Assembly: GCA_012932295.1 (NCBI GenBank)
Contig: JAAONU010000001.1
Span: 2,170,001 to 2,234,000 of the forward strand
Direction of reading: 5' to 3'
From: Cyclina sinensis
Lineage: Eukaryota; Mollusca; Bivalvia; Venerida; Veneridae
DNA length: 64,000 nucleotides
Part shown: positions 12,251 through 26,300 of the stretch, one piece after another
How positions within the stretch are numbered: the stretch's first letter is position 1
Layout: every line of letters begins with the position of its first letter
The notes under the pieces: model-generated
Seen by the model: the letters and a program-made list of their open reading frames with translations, nothing else
What the model was told of the DNA's origin: nothing
The model's database searches: none
Position numbers and translations under genes: made by a program

Positions 12251-13912
12251 CAAGGAAAAATGTTATATACAAGTCACTAGCTTAAAAAGCTTAGTTTACA
12301 GGACTTTATATCCATCTTTACTAATTTCTTTTCAAATCATTTTTATGTGACATTTAAATTCAGACTTTCAAAGTGTCTATAACAGTGTGTTTCCAGAGCA
12401 AACTCCTTTACAACTGATTTCAAACAATCTCTGAACTCAAGGAATTTTTAAATACATCTATGAATCATTAACCAAATCAACTTTACTTGTCTATAAATGG
12501 CCATTGTTTAAGTACAAAAATCTCTTTGTTAAACTATCCCCAAAAAATTTGATATGTTTGCCAAATGAACTTGAAATTTATATGTTCTTTTAACATGTAC
12601 CTTCTGTTTAACTACTTCTTTCGTTTCAAAATTAATTGACAAAAATCATTTACAAACAAAAACGGTGCAAGCATGAATTCTTGTAAATGCAAAGGTTGAG
12701 AGGTGAATCTTTTAAATACACTTCATAGGTTATAAGTCAGTCTTGCAAATGTTTAAATCAGTTTCTATAAATAATTTCAAATCTTGCATGATCAATCTTT
12801 CAATCTTACTTACCCAGCTATTTTGCAAGTGTGAATTCGTTCAGATATCTTTGTATTAAAACAACCACTGTGTTACTGCTGTTATCACCTACTTGACATT
12901 TTACTGGAACACTTGAGATACTTTTGCGACTCAGACAAAAGTGCTTAAATAGCCTTCAATTATGCAAATGTATCTATTTCACATATTAATACAGGCCACT
13001 TCAATTGCAGTTAATGTAAATGTACGCTTCCTGAAATCATGCTTCAAAAGTCAACAAACTTGATCTGGTTTCTACTGGGAAGGACCTAACATATTCAGCG
13101 ATACAATCAGTAATTTCTTTTGCGCAGGGAACTCACTTGTTAAATTCACTTCTAACAGTGCTTTTCAGGGGACAGCTAGTAGGTCAAACTGAAAACATGT
13201 TGACAAATTGTTTTTCAATGCATTCTTAGAGGTTCTCTTCATGGTTAATGTGAGAATTCATACTTGGATTGTTTTGAATGAAAATAAAATCGAAATGAAA
13301 AACAGAACCATCATTTATTACAATACCATATCAACTTTCCGAGGAAAGTATGAGAGTTAAAATGTTTCAATTTTCACACCATAATAATAAACAGAAATAA
13401 TATAAATTTAGAGTATGAAAAATCAAAAATCTTCAAAATGTAAAGAAACGTTTCTTGCATCACAATGACCTAAATTGCAAAATAATAAATTATCAGATAA
13501 ACTAGTAATGTTAAAACCCCAGCATCTGTTTAAGATAACAATAACAATTCAAAATTTTCTTTGTTATAATTTTACCTATCAAATCAATCTGATAAGTGTA
13601 AACTAATGTCAAATCAATTAGATACAAGGGTTTTTGTAATATTTAACATGTCTGAGGTAACCAGCTGTGTGGTCTTGATCTTCAATTATTCTGATATCTT
13701 GTTCAATCTTGACCAAACAAATTATTCTTGTCTCAATATCTAATATCTGTTAGAATTTGGAAAGCAGTGTCTGACCTTTTTTTCATATTATTTAAATTTT
13801 AGCAGCAATTTTACTTTATACAACAATAACTTTGAAATAACCTCCGTACAGTGATTTTGGCTCACAGGGAAGATTGAAATTATCCAACTGTGTTGCCTCT
13901 ATAAATAAAGAC
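12251..13912. other. Intergenic DNA downstream of COX11
   Basis: AT-rich sequence with no recognisable gene or repeat boundary. The right part is likely COX11 3' UTR or just beyond it. Confidence 0.4.
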
Positions 13913-13918
13913 TTTATT
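13913..13918 (-). terminator. COX11: Candidate poly(A) signal for COX11
   Basis: AATAAA on the minus strand (plus-strand tttatt), about 425 bp past the COX11 stop codon. It is plausible by distance only. Confidence 0.35.
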
Positions 13919-14341
13919 GTGAGAACTCTTTTGAACTGAATCTAGTTGTTTCTCTCAACCCCACTCCAGGTCAGGCTTTTAAGCATACTTCAGTTTTCCT
14001 TACCAAAGTTACTAATTTTGGTACCATTTACAAATATAACAGTTTAAACAATAAAATTCCAGACAGTTCTTTTGCTTATAATCGACTCATTGATTGAAAA
14101 TTTGTTAACCTTAAAATGCCTTATATGATTATCAATACAGCTGGCTTTTTCCAGACAGTTCACAATTACTCTATAAAAATAAAGCCTGGTGTTCTGGTGT
14201 CTTTTGTAAGAAAAATCTTGACTGGTTTTCTCTGTAATAATACAAAGGCTTCTATTCAGTCTTTTTCATATAAAATCCAGACTGGTTTGCACTGCTGATG
14301 ATCACAGACTTCAGCTGATGAAAACAGTGACACCACCATTG

Positions 14342-17300
14342 TTAAGTTGCCTCTGGGGCTGGCTGCTGAAATCCTGGAAGTGGAAAACTAACGCCATCTT
14401 TTGCTTCAAAAAATGTGTAGGACAAAGTAATGCTGTCCTCAAACTCAAGTTCGAAGTCATCGTCAAATTCTGGATCAATGTAGAAAAATACAGGCATATC
14501 CACCTGAAATAGAAAATACCAATATTTAAAACAAATAATAGTCTTATGTCATTTGCAAGAAAATGTTAAAGACTTAGTAAGGTATGTAACCTTTAGCACT
14601 AAAACAGAAAAAGCACAAACAAAGTAAGATATTCTTTACACTGCATCATAATTCGTAGTCTCGAAATACACTTATCCACAATTTTCAAGTCAGAACTTAC
14701 ACCATCTAGCAAGTGTGGAGACAGACAAAGTTTCAGCTAGCCGAAATAAGCTAAACTTCACTTATTACCAGTACCTTTGACAGTGTTACCTTGACATTTG
14801 CACAACAGACCTGGTTCTTTTTAAAAAAAAACACTGTCTTGCAAAGATACACATTACTGCAAAGATTTTATACAATCATGCTAAGCATCATAAAGTTATA
14901 GCCTGTACAAGTCAAGCCCCGCTTTTTACATTTGGCATCTCAGTATGACTTTACCTTAAGGTAATGAAAGTTGTTCTTACAAGCAACATTCCTTGTGAAG
15001 ATACAAGTTAAACATTTAAGTGTTACAGCCTGAACAAAACTGGGCAGATGTCAAATGCAAGAACTGATGCTCTTATACCAGACTGTCACTGTGACAACAA
15101 TGTCAAGATCACCTGGGAGCATGACACAAACCATCACTCAGAAGGCTGCAGAAAATAACATACTCTAACAATTCAAGAATAGACTGATGTCTGGTGTAAC
15201 AAAATACAGTAATCATGCCGTTTAATACACAGCAAATGAATTTCAGTAGATTTCTTAACTGACTATAAACTCAATAAATTGGATATAATGCAACAACCAG
15301 CAGCCAGCTCAGATACAAGATTACAAGATTATGGATTTTTTGTCTACTTGTCTTGTGCTCTGCAATGCTTTGTCATTGACATTAAGACACAGAGGCATCC
15401 CAACAAACAGTATTTCATTCGCTTTAAGAAGCTATGGTTGCACCAGATAGGTCTAAGCCAGACTAATAAACAACAAACCAACAAGGGGAGAATTTAGACA
15501 ATTGCTTCTGAATGTAATGCCACTAAATATCTCTATATCTCAGTACAGTATAAGAATGTTCAGAAATCAATAGTTTAGTGTCTGTAAGAATCTCCTGGGA
15601 GAAAGAATCATATATTATTCAAGTTTACCCATTCCTTATCTATACTGTAGATAGAAACAGAACTTTGATCTTTTATTTTGCTGAATAAGACGGTTGCATG
15701 AATTATCACCAGTTTCTTCTTTTATTGACAGAAATGTTGATTATCTTTGCAGATTTGTTCCGTAGATTTACAACTTCACTTAACAATTACTCAGAAATGA
15801 TTCATGCCCAGATCTTATCCTTGCATTTTTTTTATCATTATCAATTTTTGTACCTTTGTAAATTCTTTCTTTTGCTGAAAATTGGCCTGACCTAGCTATT
15901 TCTCTCATAACTGCCTTTCTTATTTTAATTTCTCCATACTTCAAATTCTTGTTTTCATTCATATCATATTCATACTACCGTAAATCTTAAAATACTGCTC
16001 AAAAAAAATTTGGAACATCCGTTTCATGTAGTTCTGTAGTAACCCCATTGACTACTGTTGCACTGTATCCAAACAAGAACCATTAGTTAACAGGTATGTA
16101 ACTAAATCAATCACTGAATGTGACAGATACCCCCTCAAGCCTGAAATGACTCAGCAGATTTTCATTGAAATACTCTTCTGAAAATCATTATTACATGCTA
16201 TGATTGTATATCATCTTTATTTGATATCCTTTGAATACCTACACAATCACCATCAGGTGTTCGCAACATAAACTTTAATGTCAGTGGAAATCTGTATTAA
16301 AAAAGCTAGAATTCAATGGAAGATAATTCTGGAAAGCAGTGAATTAATGAGGAAGCTAAGTAAAAGATATGTTTTGCACATATACACTTTTTTATTTTTA
16401 ATATGTGCAAACTTTTATTCCGGTGCACTGAAAACTCGAAGCACATCCACATTTCTTGGTGACAGTATGTTCCTGTGTTATTACAGTACACTGAAAACTG
16501 AAAGAGTAGTTTCTGACACAGGTGCAAGTATCAGACTGGTCAAAAACGTCAATCTGATTTTTAAAAACAAGAGGGCCATGATGGCCCTGGATCGCTCACC
16601 TGAGTACTATGGCTGTAGGTTTGCTGTTAGGCAGTATTTCATGCCTACAAACCAAATATGTAAAATATTAGTCAATAAATAAAGGCTCTATGACAGAAAG
16701 TAGAAATATCTATTATAAGCTATGGAGACCTTGACCCAGTGACCTCATACCCTACCCATTGGTAGAGGTCCTTGCAAAGAACCTCTATACTGAATATCAA
16801 AGATATTGGTCTATAAATATAGGCTCTATGAGGTACAGTAGATAAATCTACTTTTAGCCTCCATGACCTTTAACCTAATCTAATAATCTGAAAAAGCTTG
16901 ATAAAGCTTGCTTCGTGCCAAATTTTAAAATTCTAGGCCTTGTGGTTTCAGACAAGAAGATTTTCAAAGATTTTCTTCTATATCGTTATTCAAAACTTGT
17001 GACCCCTCAGGCGGGGCCAATAATGACCCCAGGGATATTTTTTTAACAAACTTGGTAGAGGTCTGCTAGACAATGCTGCATACCAAATATCTTAACTCTA
17101 GGTCTTGTGGTTTCTGACAAGAAGATTTTTCAAGTTTTTCCTATATAATTCTATGTAAAACATGTGACTCCCTAGGGTGGGGCCTATTTTGACACAGGGC
17201 CATGTTTTGAACAAACTTGAAAGAGGTCCATTAGATAATGTTGCACACCAAATATCTTAACTCTAGGCCTTGTTGTTTATGACAAAAAGATTTTTAAAGT

Positions 17301-20300
17301 TTTTCCTATATAACTCTCTGTAAAACATGTGACCCCTGGGGCGGGGCTATTTTTGACCTAGGGTCCATGACTTAAACAAACTTGGTAGAGGTCCTCAAGA
17401 CAATGCTTCATACAAAATATCTTAACTCTAAGCCTTATGGTTTCTTCTGTGAAGATTTTTAAAACTTTTTCCTATATAACTCTATGTAAACAAGTGACAC
17501 CTAGGGCTGGGCCTGTTTTGACCCAAAGGCTACGATTTGAACAAACTTAGTAGAGGTCCACTAGACAATGCTACACACCAAATATCTAAGCTCTATAAAT
17601 TACGGTTTCTGACAAGAATATTTTTGAAGTTTTTCCTATATAACTCTATGTAAAACAAGTGACCCCTGGGACGGGGCCATTTTTTACCCAGAGGCCATGA
17701 TTTGTACAAACTTGGTAGAGGTCCACTAAACAATGCTACACCACCAAATATCTAAGCTCTATGCCTCTCGGTTTCTGACAAGAAGATTTTTTAAGATTTT
17801 CCTATATAAATCTATGTAAAACAAGTGACCCCTGGGGCAGGGCCATTTTTTACCCAGAGGCCATAATTTGTACAAACTTGGTAGAGGTACACTAGACAAT
17901 GCTACACACCAAATATCTAAGCTCTATGCCTTACAGTTTCTGACAAGAAGATTTTTTAAGATTTTCCTATATAACTCTATGTAAAACAAGTGACCCCCGG
18001 GGCGGGGCCATTTTTGACCCAGAGGCCATGATTTGAACAAACTTGGTAGAGGTCCACTAGACAATGCTGCAAACCAAGTATCTTAACTGGAGGCCTTTCT
18101 TGTTTCTGACAAGAAGATTTTCAAGTTTTCCATATATAACTCTATGTAAAATCAACTGACCCCTAGAGTGGGGTCAGTTTTGAGCCCAGGGACATAATTT
18201 GAACAAACTTGGTAGAGGTCCACTAGATGATGCTTCATACTAAATATCAAAGCTCCAGGCCTTGTGGTTTCGGAGAAGTAGATTTTTAAAGATCCAACTT
18301 ATAAAATCTTTTTTTAGCTCCAGTGAACCAGAAATGCAATGGACCAGAACCATTTGAACAATCTTGGTAGAGCTTCACGCAAGGAACATCCCAGGCAAGT
18401 TTCATTAAATTTGCCCTATTGGTTTCAGAGGAGATGTCATTTGAATGAAAAGTTGACGACGGACAGACGGACGATGGACAAAGACCGATCAGAAAAGCTC
18501 ACCCTTTGTGCTCAGGTGAGCTAAAAATACATATATACTTTTTAATATAATTTAGTGAAGGTAAATTTCATTCAAAAACTCATTTTCGATTTCAAGGGAC
18601 ACAAAGGCAAATGAATGCCCAAAAACTTAAAACTGATATTATTTGCTCAAATCACGTTCAATATGAGAAACTTTAAATTCCAAGAATGCTTGTCCATATT
18701 AATAAAGTGAAATCCATAAAAATTCTTTTAGCCTGGGCTTTTATTAGAATCATGGATTGTTCGAAAGTTGGAGATGGACATTAACTGGAAAAACATCTTC
18801 ACAAGACAGACGATTTTCTAAGCAGGGCTTTATAAATCCACTCACCCTTCATAAGTAAAAGAAGAAATTGAATCCAGAGAAAGAGCGGATGTTGACTTAT
18901 TGCAGACAATGCTAAAATCTGTTTATTTCTGCTATTACCGTACATGTAGAGTCTGGTATGTGTGAAAGTTTGGCGAGCTTGTGAATAAAAAATAAGCCTC
19001 GCGCATGATATTTACTACTTTCATAATGCAAAAATAAGGGAAATAAAGTAAAATAAAAGGGAAATAAAGGTTAGCTCAATTTTGCTCAAATCGGGGGATG
19101 GGCGTTAAAAAGGGGTAGTTGATTTTTCAACTTTAGGCTGAAAAATGACTGTTTTTTGGTCCAAAATATGGGGGTGGGTGTCTATCAGAGGATGGGCTAT
19201 AATTAGATTTTTACCATATTTGAATGTTCTTTAACAGAAAGTAAAACGTGAATGGAATCACACGTTATTTTTATATAGGTCAGGTGACAAAAACGACCAA
19301 TCGTTGTTTGTCTTGGGTTGTTTTTTGCCATAGATCACGTGACAGGTATTTCAACTGTCCAATCATTCACTGTGAAATTTAGCGCGAAATCTAAATTTTC
19401 TATCTAGACCCATGGTCACATTTATAGTGTATTGATTGAAGAAAAGAGAAAGAAGCTTAAAACTTTTGCCTGTATATCCTTTCATTGTTATAACTTAGTT
19501 TTCCTCTAATGACCTAGATAAAACTAACATTTTCTGGTAGCATTATGTTTAAGTAATGTTCATGCAAAATTTCAATAACTTTGATCAAAAATTGACCAAC
19601 TTATACATCTGTAAACAAAAAGATAGTTGCTGTACATCTCTGAGGTGCACTCTGGTCAAAATAAATAATTATATCTTACAGTATAAAATGTATCAAGTAC
19701 TTTCATTGGCTGCTACAACTAAAAAAATCAAAATGGCGACTTTGAAGCAAAATTTAGTAAATAAATGAAAACAGGTAACTTTCTCAGCCGTCTCGGTAGT
19801 TACTGTAACAGAAATGTCATTACTTAAACAGTTTTGATGCTAAAAAGTGTGTAAATATAATCAATATGAAAATACCCACAGGAAATAGAGCAATATTGTA
19901 AAAACAAATTGCACCTCAGTAATCGAAAGTAACTTTTTGAATGAAATTAACCTTTACTAAATTATATAAAAAGTGTATATGTATTTTTTTTCCAATTTAC
20001 TACATGTTTTGGACCAATCTGATACTAGCACCTGTGGTTTCTGACACAATGCACATGTCTGAAGGCAAAACCCCAGTGAAAAAAGTCTAAGTTCAAATGG
20101 AGATAACTCTGGAATGAATTGAAAAAAACACATAAAAAGTAATGTCTTGCACATTTACCCTTTGTTATGAAAACATGTACCAACTTTGATTTCTCTCCAC
20201 TGAAAACTGAAAGACTAGTTTTGCAACAAAAACTTTGTATGAGTGACAGACCAACTGGATGGGCAACCAACTGATGGAAAGACCTACCAATGCAGCAATT

Positions 20301-23300
20301 CCAGTATACCCTCTTGAACTTTATTTGCAAGGGTATAATAATTTTAGGTAGGGAATCCAATTTGCCCTCCCTCAATTTGCAGTCCACTTAATATAATCAT
20401 ACTTTAAATAACTGCTTAAAGGTAACAGAATTCTAAAGTATCAAGAAATTACCCCTTTACTCAAAAGTCATCATAATAATTATGTACACTGAACATGTTA
20501 AAAAGGAAATTGTGCTTAATGGCGGCTAATACATCTAACTGTATGACAAGTTAGTGTCAACTTATTCACGACTTCCTGACTTAAACCCATACCTCTCATC
20601 AAAATATTTAGTGTATGTCTTTAGACAACAATAAAACACTTGAAAAGTACTTGACTTTATTTTCATGTAGGTACATCTGCGACAGACAAATGAGGATAAA
20701 ATCTGATCCAAGGACCAAAAACATGAAGATGTTCAACACACTTCATTTTCTTTTTAAGATATAATATCCTGTCTGTCCATCCTTAACTGAAGTGTTTGCT
20801 TTAATGCAGTTCTAGAACATGGTTGCTGCAATCAAATCATTGTTGCAGTACTCTCACAACAACAACAACAACAACATACTTGCAGGATATAGCAACAAGG
20901 TTTCAGCTGCATTTATAACAAGGACTGAAAATCAAAGCATGCTTCCTGTAAGCAAAATCAGTGTAAGAAATATCAACCACACCAGGTATGATAAAAAACA
21001 AACAAGCACACTAATATGGTTGAGTTTTTGTCAAATACCTTTAATATGGTTTAATTAGGCTATGTACAAATATTCTCTTAGATTAGCAAACCAGAAATTC
21101 AACACCTACTTGATGTAACTGTTTTCATAAACACCTGTAACAATCATGCACAAACATGCAACCATGACTTTCTGTGTACCACACACAACATAGAAAACAG
21201 ATACATATCCTTATCAAACAGTAATTTAATACTTAGATATCAGGTACTACATAGCAAAAACATCAGTAGCTGGAACAAACTGAACTGAAACTATAGTAAC
21301 CATTTTATATATTGTAATGTGATAAGAGACTTAGCATTTAAAACATTGCTAAGTTACTAATGACAAAGTTTCTAGTCAATTTGACTTTTCTTTACATAAT
21401 AACTCAAAATATTTGTATAAGCCTGCAATAACTAATTAATGTAAAGCAGCCAGCAATAACTGTAATAAATGTGAAGTGGCCGGCAATGAACTGTAATTGA
21501 TGTAAAAAGCCAACAATAAACTGATATCCATGTAAAACAGCTGGCAATAACTGTAATCAATGTAAAACAGTCAGCAATAAACTGTAATAAATGTAAAGCA
21601 ATAATTATAATCAATGTAAAACAGTCAGCAATAAACTGTAATAAATGTACAGCAATAATTATGATCAATATAAAACAGGCATGAAAAACAGCCAGCAATA
21701 ACTGTAATCTATGTAAAAAAAAAAAAAAAAAAAAGACAACAACTGTTATCAATGTAAAGCAGCCAGCAATAACTGGAACATATCATTTTTGAGAGAAAGG
21801 AGTAAGTGTGTTACTTTTACCAGTAGTACCATTTCAACTCTAGCTTTTTGGACCTTTTGTTCCTGATTTTGGCAGACATTGACCACCATCATTGTCAGAC
21901 ACTTGTGCAATGCTAACTTGTGCATTGGTAAGCTTATCTGTTTCTCACACAAAACAATTAAATGAGCTATCCTCTCCCCAGACACTACAGTCACATTAAA
22001 TCATGGTTTCTTCAAATATAGACTAATGTACTGCATACTGTGATTTTGTCATGGAAACAGCCAGTATAATGGTGAAGATACATTCCTTATTTGGATAAAT
22101 GACAATATAAAATTGCCAGAGATAGTACTGGATATAATAAGTGCTTGGCTAGTCTCTTTGTTAATCTCGAAACAAGAATCATATATATGATATAAGCACA
22201 ATGTGACACTGGGCACTAGTCTATGATGTGTCCCTGAATCTAATAACATTCTGTACTTGATGACAGGGGATGAATATGAGAAAAGTATCACAATGATTCT
22301 CCCTCTGGCTATTTGAAATAATGTATGGGTGTGAAATACACAGCTGTGATAAAAAAATTTCACAGTTAGATTATAAATGATACAAAAGTTGTATTTTCAT
22401 CAGTTTAATTGATGACTGTTATTTCAAGAAACCTGAACTTTACTTCAACTTTATAATCTTTATGTCAAACTGAAGTGATTAGGCTGCAAACTATTTCCCT
22501 ATTTTAGTATCAACTATATAATGACAATGTTCAGCAGCCTTTGAAAAACAAGTAATTGTGTATTGCAGGCAAGACACAGGTCCACTATCAGTAGGGAACA
22601 AAAACATTACACTGCAGTGTATTAAGAGATGATTTTTTATTTTAAATATAAGTTACATCAACTCTAGTTTTTGTGTACAAGACACAGGTTTCTGTAAACC
22701 TGAAATATGGCTATATAATAGAAGTGTTTCACTTCAATGCAGTTGATGATAATGTCATTAATAAGAAAACAGAAACCAGGTATCTTCTCCACCTATTCTT
22801 TACAAGAATGATGTGATACCCTATCTTTAATGTTTGAGATAACAAGAAATAGCTAGATGATGTTTTTTTTCTTTGAGAAATATTTCAACTATTTTAGATA
22901 ATCATGGACAGGTAAAGATATTCAATGAAAACTGTTGCAGTAAATCTAATATCAAACTAGAACTATCGCTGAATGCGATTCATACCCCCACCAATGTCCT
23001 TGACAGAAGACGATATGGAAAGGTGGTTAAGGGAATAACTTTAGTGGCACAAATACATATACATAAAAAGAAATTATCTCTGGTGAAAAAAACAAACAAA
23101 TTGTACAGGTAATAGTATAAATATATATTGTCAAATCATGTTCGAAACAGTTACAAATAACCTTTCATTTTCCCAATGTACTAAAACAAACAAAAGCAGT
23201 GAAGTTAAGAAAATAGCATAATTATGTCAAAATGTAATTAAGAGTGGAAAAACTTTGCATACTGAGCTAACTTGTGACCCTTTATATATTATATAGTTTC

Positions 23301-26300
23301 AAGTGAATATTTGTTCTGGATTCAGAAACATTTAAGTATTAATGGTTATATCAGAACATTTTCTAAGCCTATAAGGGGCATACCTTGTGTCATAATTCAA
23401 TGGAATTGTAGAATTTTCGTCATCTGAGCTTGCTTGTAACCATTCATATAAATGTTAAGTTTCAAGTAAATATCTGTTCTGGTTTAAGAAATATTATAGT
23501 AAATAAATATTATAGTAAATAAATTTAAAGACATAAAAATGGACTTAACTTAGTCAAAATACAATACAAAGTTATCCCCCCCCCCCCCCCACTTTTTTTA
23601 GTTATGAAACTTGACCTGCATATCTTACTTGCGACACTTCGTATATCTTTAAAGTTTCAAATGATTATCTGTTCTAGTTTTAGAAATATTCAAGTACATG
23701 TTAAAATTTCAGAACATTTTCTAAGTAAATTTTTGACCTTCAAGTGTGGCCTTGACCTTAAGCTGGCACAAGGGTAAGATGGGTTCTGCACATTTCCCAG
23801 TTGGGGTGAACATTTGAGTCAAGTTTGAAGAAAATCCTTCCATTAGTATAGAATTTATAGAGCGGACACAACATATTGTCTAGTATTGATTGTAAGTAAA
23901 TTATAAGACTTAAAAAGGGGCATAACTTTGTCAAAATGCAATACAGAGTTATGAAACTTGACCTGCATATCTTACTTGTGATACCTCATATATCTTTTAA
24001 GTTTCAAGCAAATACCTGTGCTAGTTTCAAAAATATTTAAGTACATGTTAAAATTTAAGAACATTTTCTAAGTCAATTAAAAAGGGGCATAACTTTGTCA
24101 AAATGCAATACAGAGTTATGAAACTTGACCTGCATATCCTAATTGTGACACTTCATATATATTTTAAGTTTCAAGCAAATACGTTTTCTAGTTTGAGAAA
24201 TATTCAAATACATGTTAAAGTTTAAGAATATTTTCCAAGTTAGTTTTTGACCTTCAAGTGTGACCTTGACCTTAAGCCGACAAAAGGGTAACATGGGTTC
24301 TGCACATCCCCTTGTTGAGGTGAACATTTGAGCCAAGATTAAAGAAAATCTTTCAATTAGTGTAGGACTTACAGAGCGGACACGACATAATGTCTAATAT
24401 TTGATTGTTTGATATTTGACCTTCAACTGTGACCTTGACCTTGAGCTGACACATAGGCAACATGGGTTCTGCACATCCCCTTGTTGAGGTGAACATTTCA
24501 GCCAAGTTTGAAGAAAATCCTTCAATTGGTATAGGATTTATAGAGCGGACACGATAATGGAGACGGACAGACCGACCGACCGACGCGACAAAGCGAATCC
24601 ATTATAGCCCCCCCCCACATTTTGTGGTGGGAGTATAATTAGTTGTATTCAAATAGATATGTACATGTACACCTTGAAAATCTGAAATACATTTGAATAC
24701 TTCAACATGCAAACTGAGCCCCCACTCTCTTTTCTCAGTGGACTTATGTCTCACTAAACTGAATCGACTTAATTATTATGATCTGTTTTGTTTGCCATTA
24801 GAGTAGAGCCCCTCCAAACCGGCTCCCCTTCTAAATCAGCCAAATCGGCTGGTCCCCGCCGGTTCTCTAAATAATTTACCCCTACAAACTGGATAAGCCT
24901 GCATTTTGGATACAGGACAACTTTTCCACAAAATATAGTCAATTCCAATGTAAATCTACCTTTGAAAAGTGGTCATGACTTTTCAGCCTAAAAGTTTGGT
25001 TCACTGATTGAAAATAAGTAAAGATGATTAAAGTAAATAATAAAGTAAACATTACTGTTTTGGGTTTGCAGGCCAATTAGGTTAGTAGCAAATTTGCAGT
25101 CTGTCACAGAGATATTCAAATACATTTTCACATGCCTTAAATGTCTACTTGTACGTTTTATTATCTTTTAAAAAATAAGTGTAGACAGACTTCACTTCAG
25201 TTTCAAAGAGCCTTGAAAGAAATCCCCCTAAAATGGATACCACTCAAAACCAGAGAGAAGGCCTAGTTCTAAGCTTGTCCAGTTTAGAGGGATTCTTCTG
25301 TATAACCTCCTCTGATTAAGAATCACCTAGAAAACCAGGTTCTTTCTCCTTGTTGCCTGTTGTTAAAGAGAGATCATTCAAATATTACTCTTTCAAAATT
25401 AAATTACTTTGCACTATGCTAGTTTGGGTCAAAAGAGATGTTTTAAAAGACAGTTTTTTTTATCCCACATGACCCATGCCCCTATTCAGTAAATACAGCA
25501 ATCATAACTGAATCTATGGGTTGAATTTCATTTCAATCTTTAATCTGCAAAACCTAACATTTTCAGCACAGTGAAGGATGAAATGTCAGTTTTATCTACT
25601 ATTACTATAAATACATACTGTTTTATTTTCTTCTTCCTGCTGTATAAATATAAGATTTTCTTGTTTTTGTTTTTATTGGGGTTTTATGCAAGATTCTATC
25701 TCTTTCTGGCCAAATCCCATCAGTCAGGCTGCCTAACAAGTGTTCCTGGGAACCCCACCAGTTTACTAAACAATCTCTCCACATGCAAGTGACTGCTTTC
25801 TCGCTTGATTCAGAGGTTGATGGACAAATGACCTTCAGATGCACTGTCTGATATCAATATTATTATCATGGAGAAATTTAGCCTGCCCTAGTGGGGTTTG
25901 AACCAAGAAACTTTTTTCCTTGGATAAATCTGAAGAACTGAATTTTTTCTGCATTCCAATAACCACAACAATTTCCATTTATAATTAATAATTATAGCAT
26001 GATTTTTTCTACTGTTTATGATTAATATACTGCTTCAAGAGAGCAGGAGACTGATTGTGCAGTATAAATTGTACACATGAGGAATATTCTATGAATGTTT
26101 TGTACCACAGCTGTTTCTGGGAAATGCACATGCACAAAGCAAACCTGGTGATGCTTACCAGTATTTTACTAACTTCAAGGTTAACCAATCAGGAAACAAA
26201 CACACTCCACAGTTGGGCAGCTTTGACAGTTGTGTAACTACCCATATTTTGAATGTGTAGAAGTTCTCAGTTTACCTTGTGTGAAAGTAAATCAGGTGGC

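Noticed and set aside
20025..20387. 120-codon minus-strand frame
   Set aside because: No domain recognised; overlaps an old dispersed repeat related to 16280-16560.
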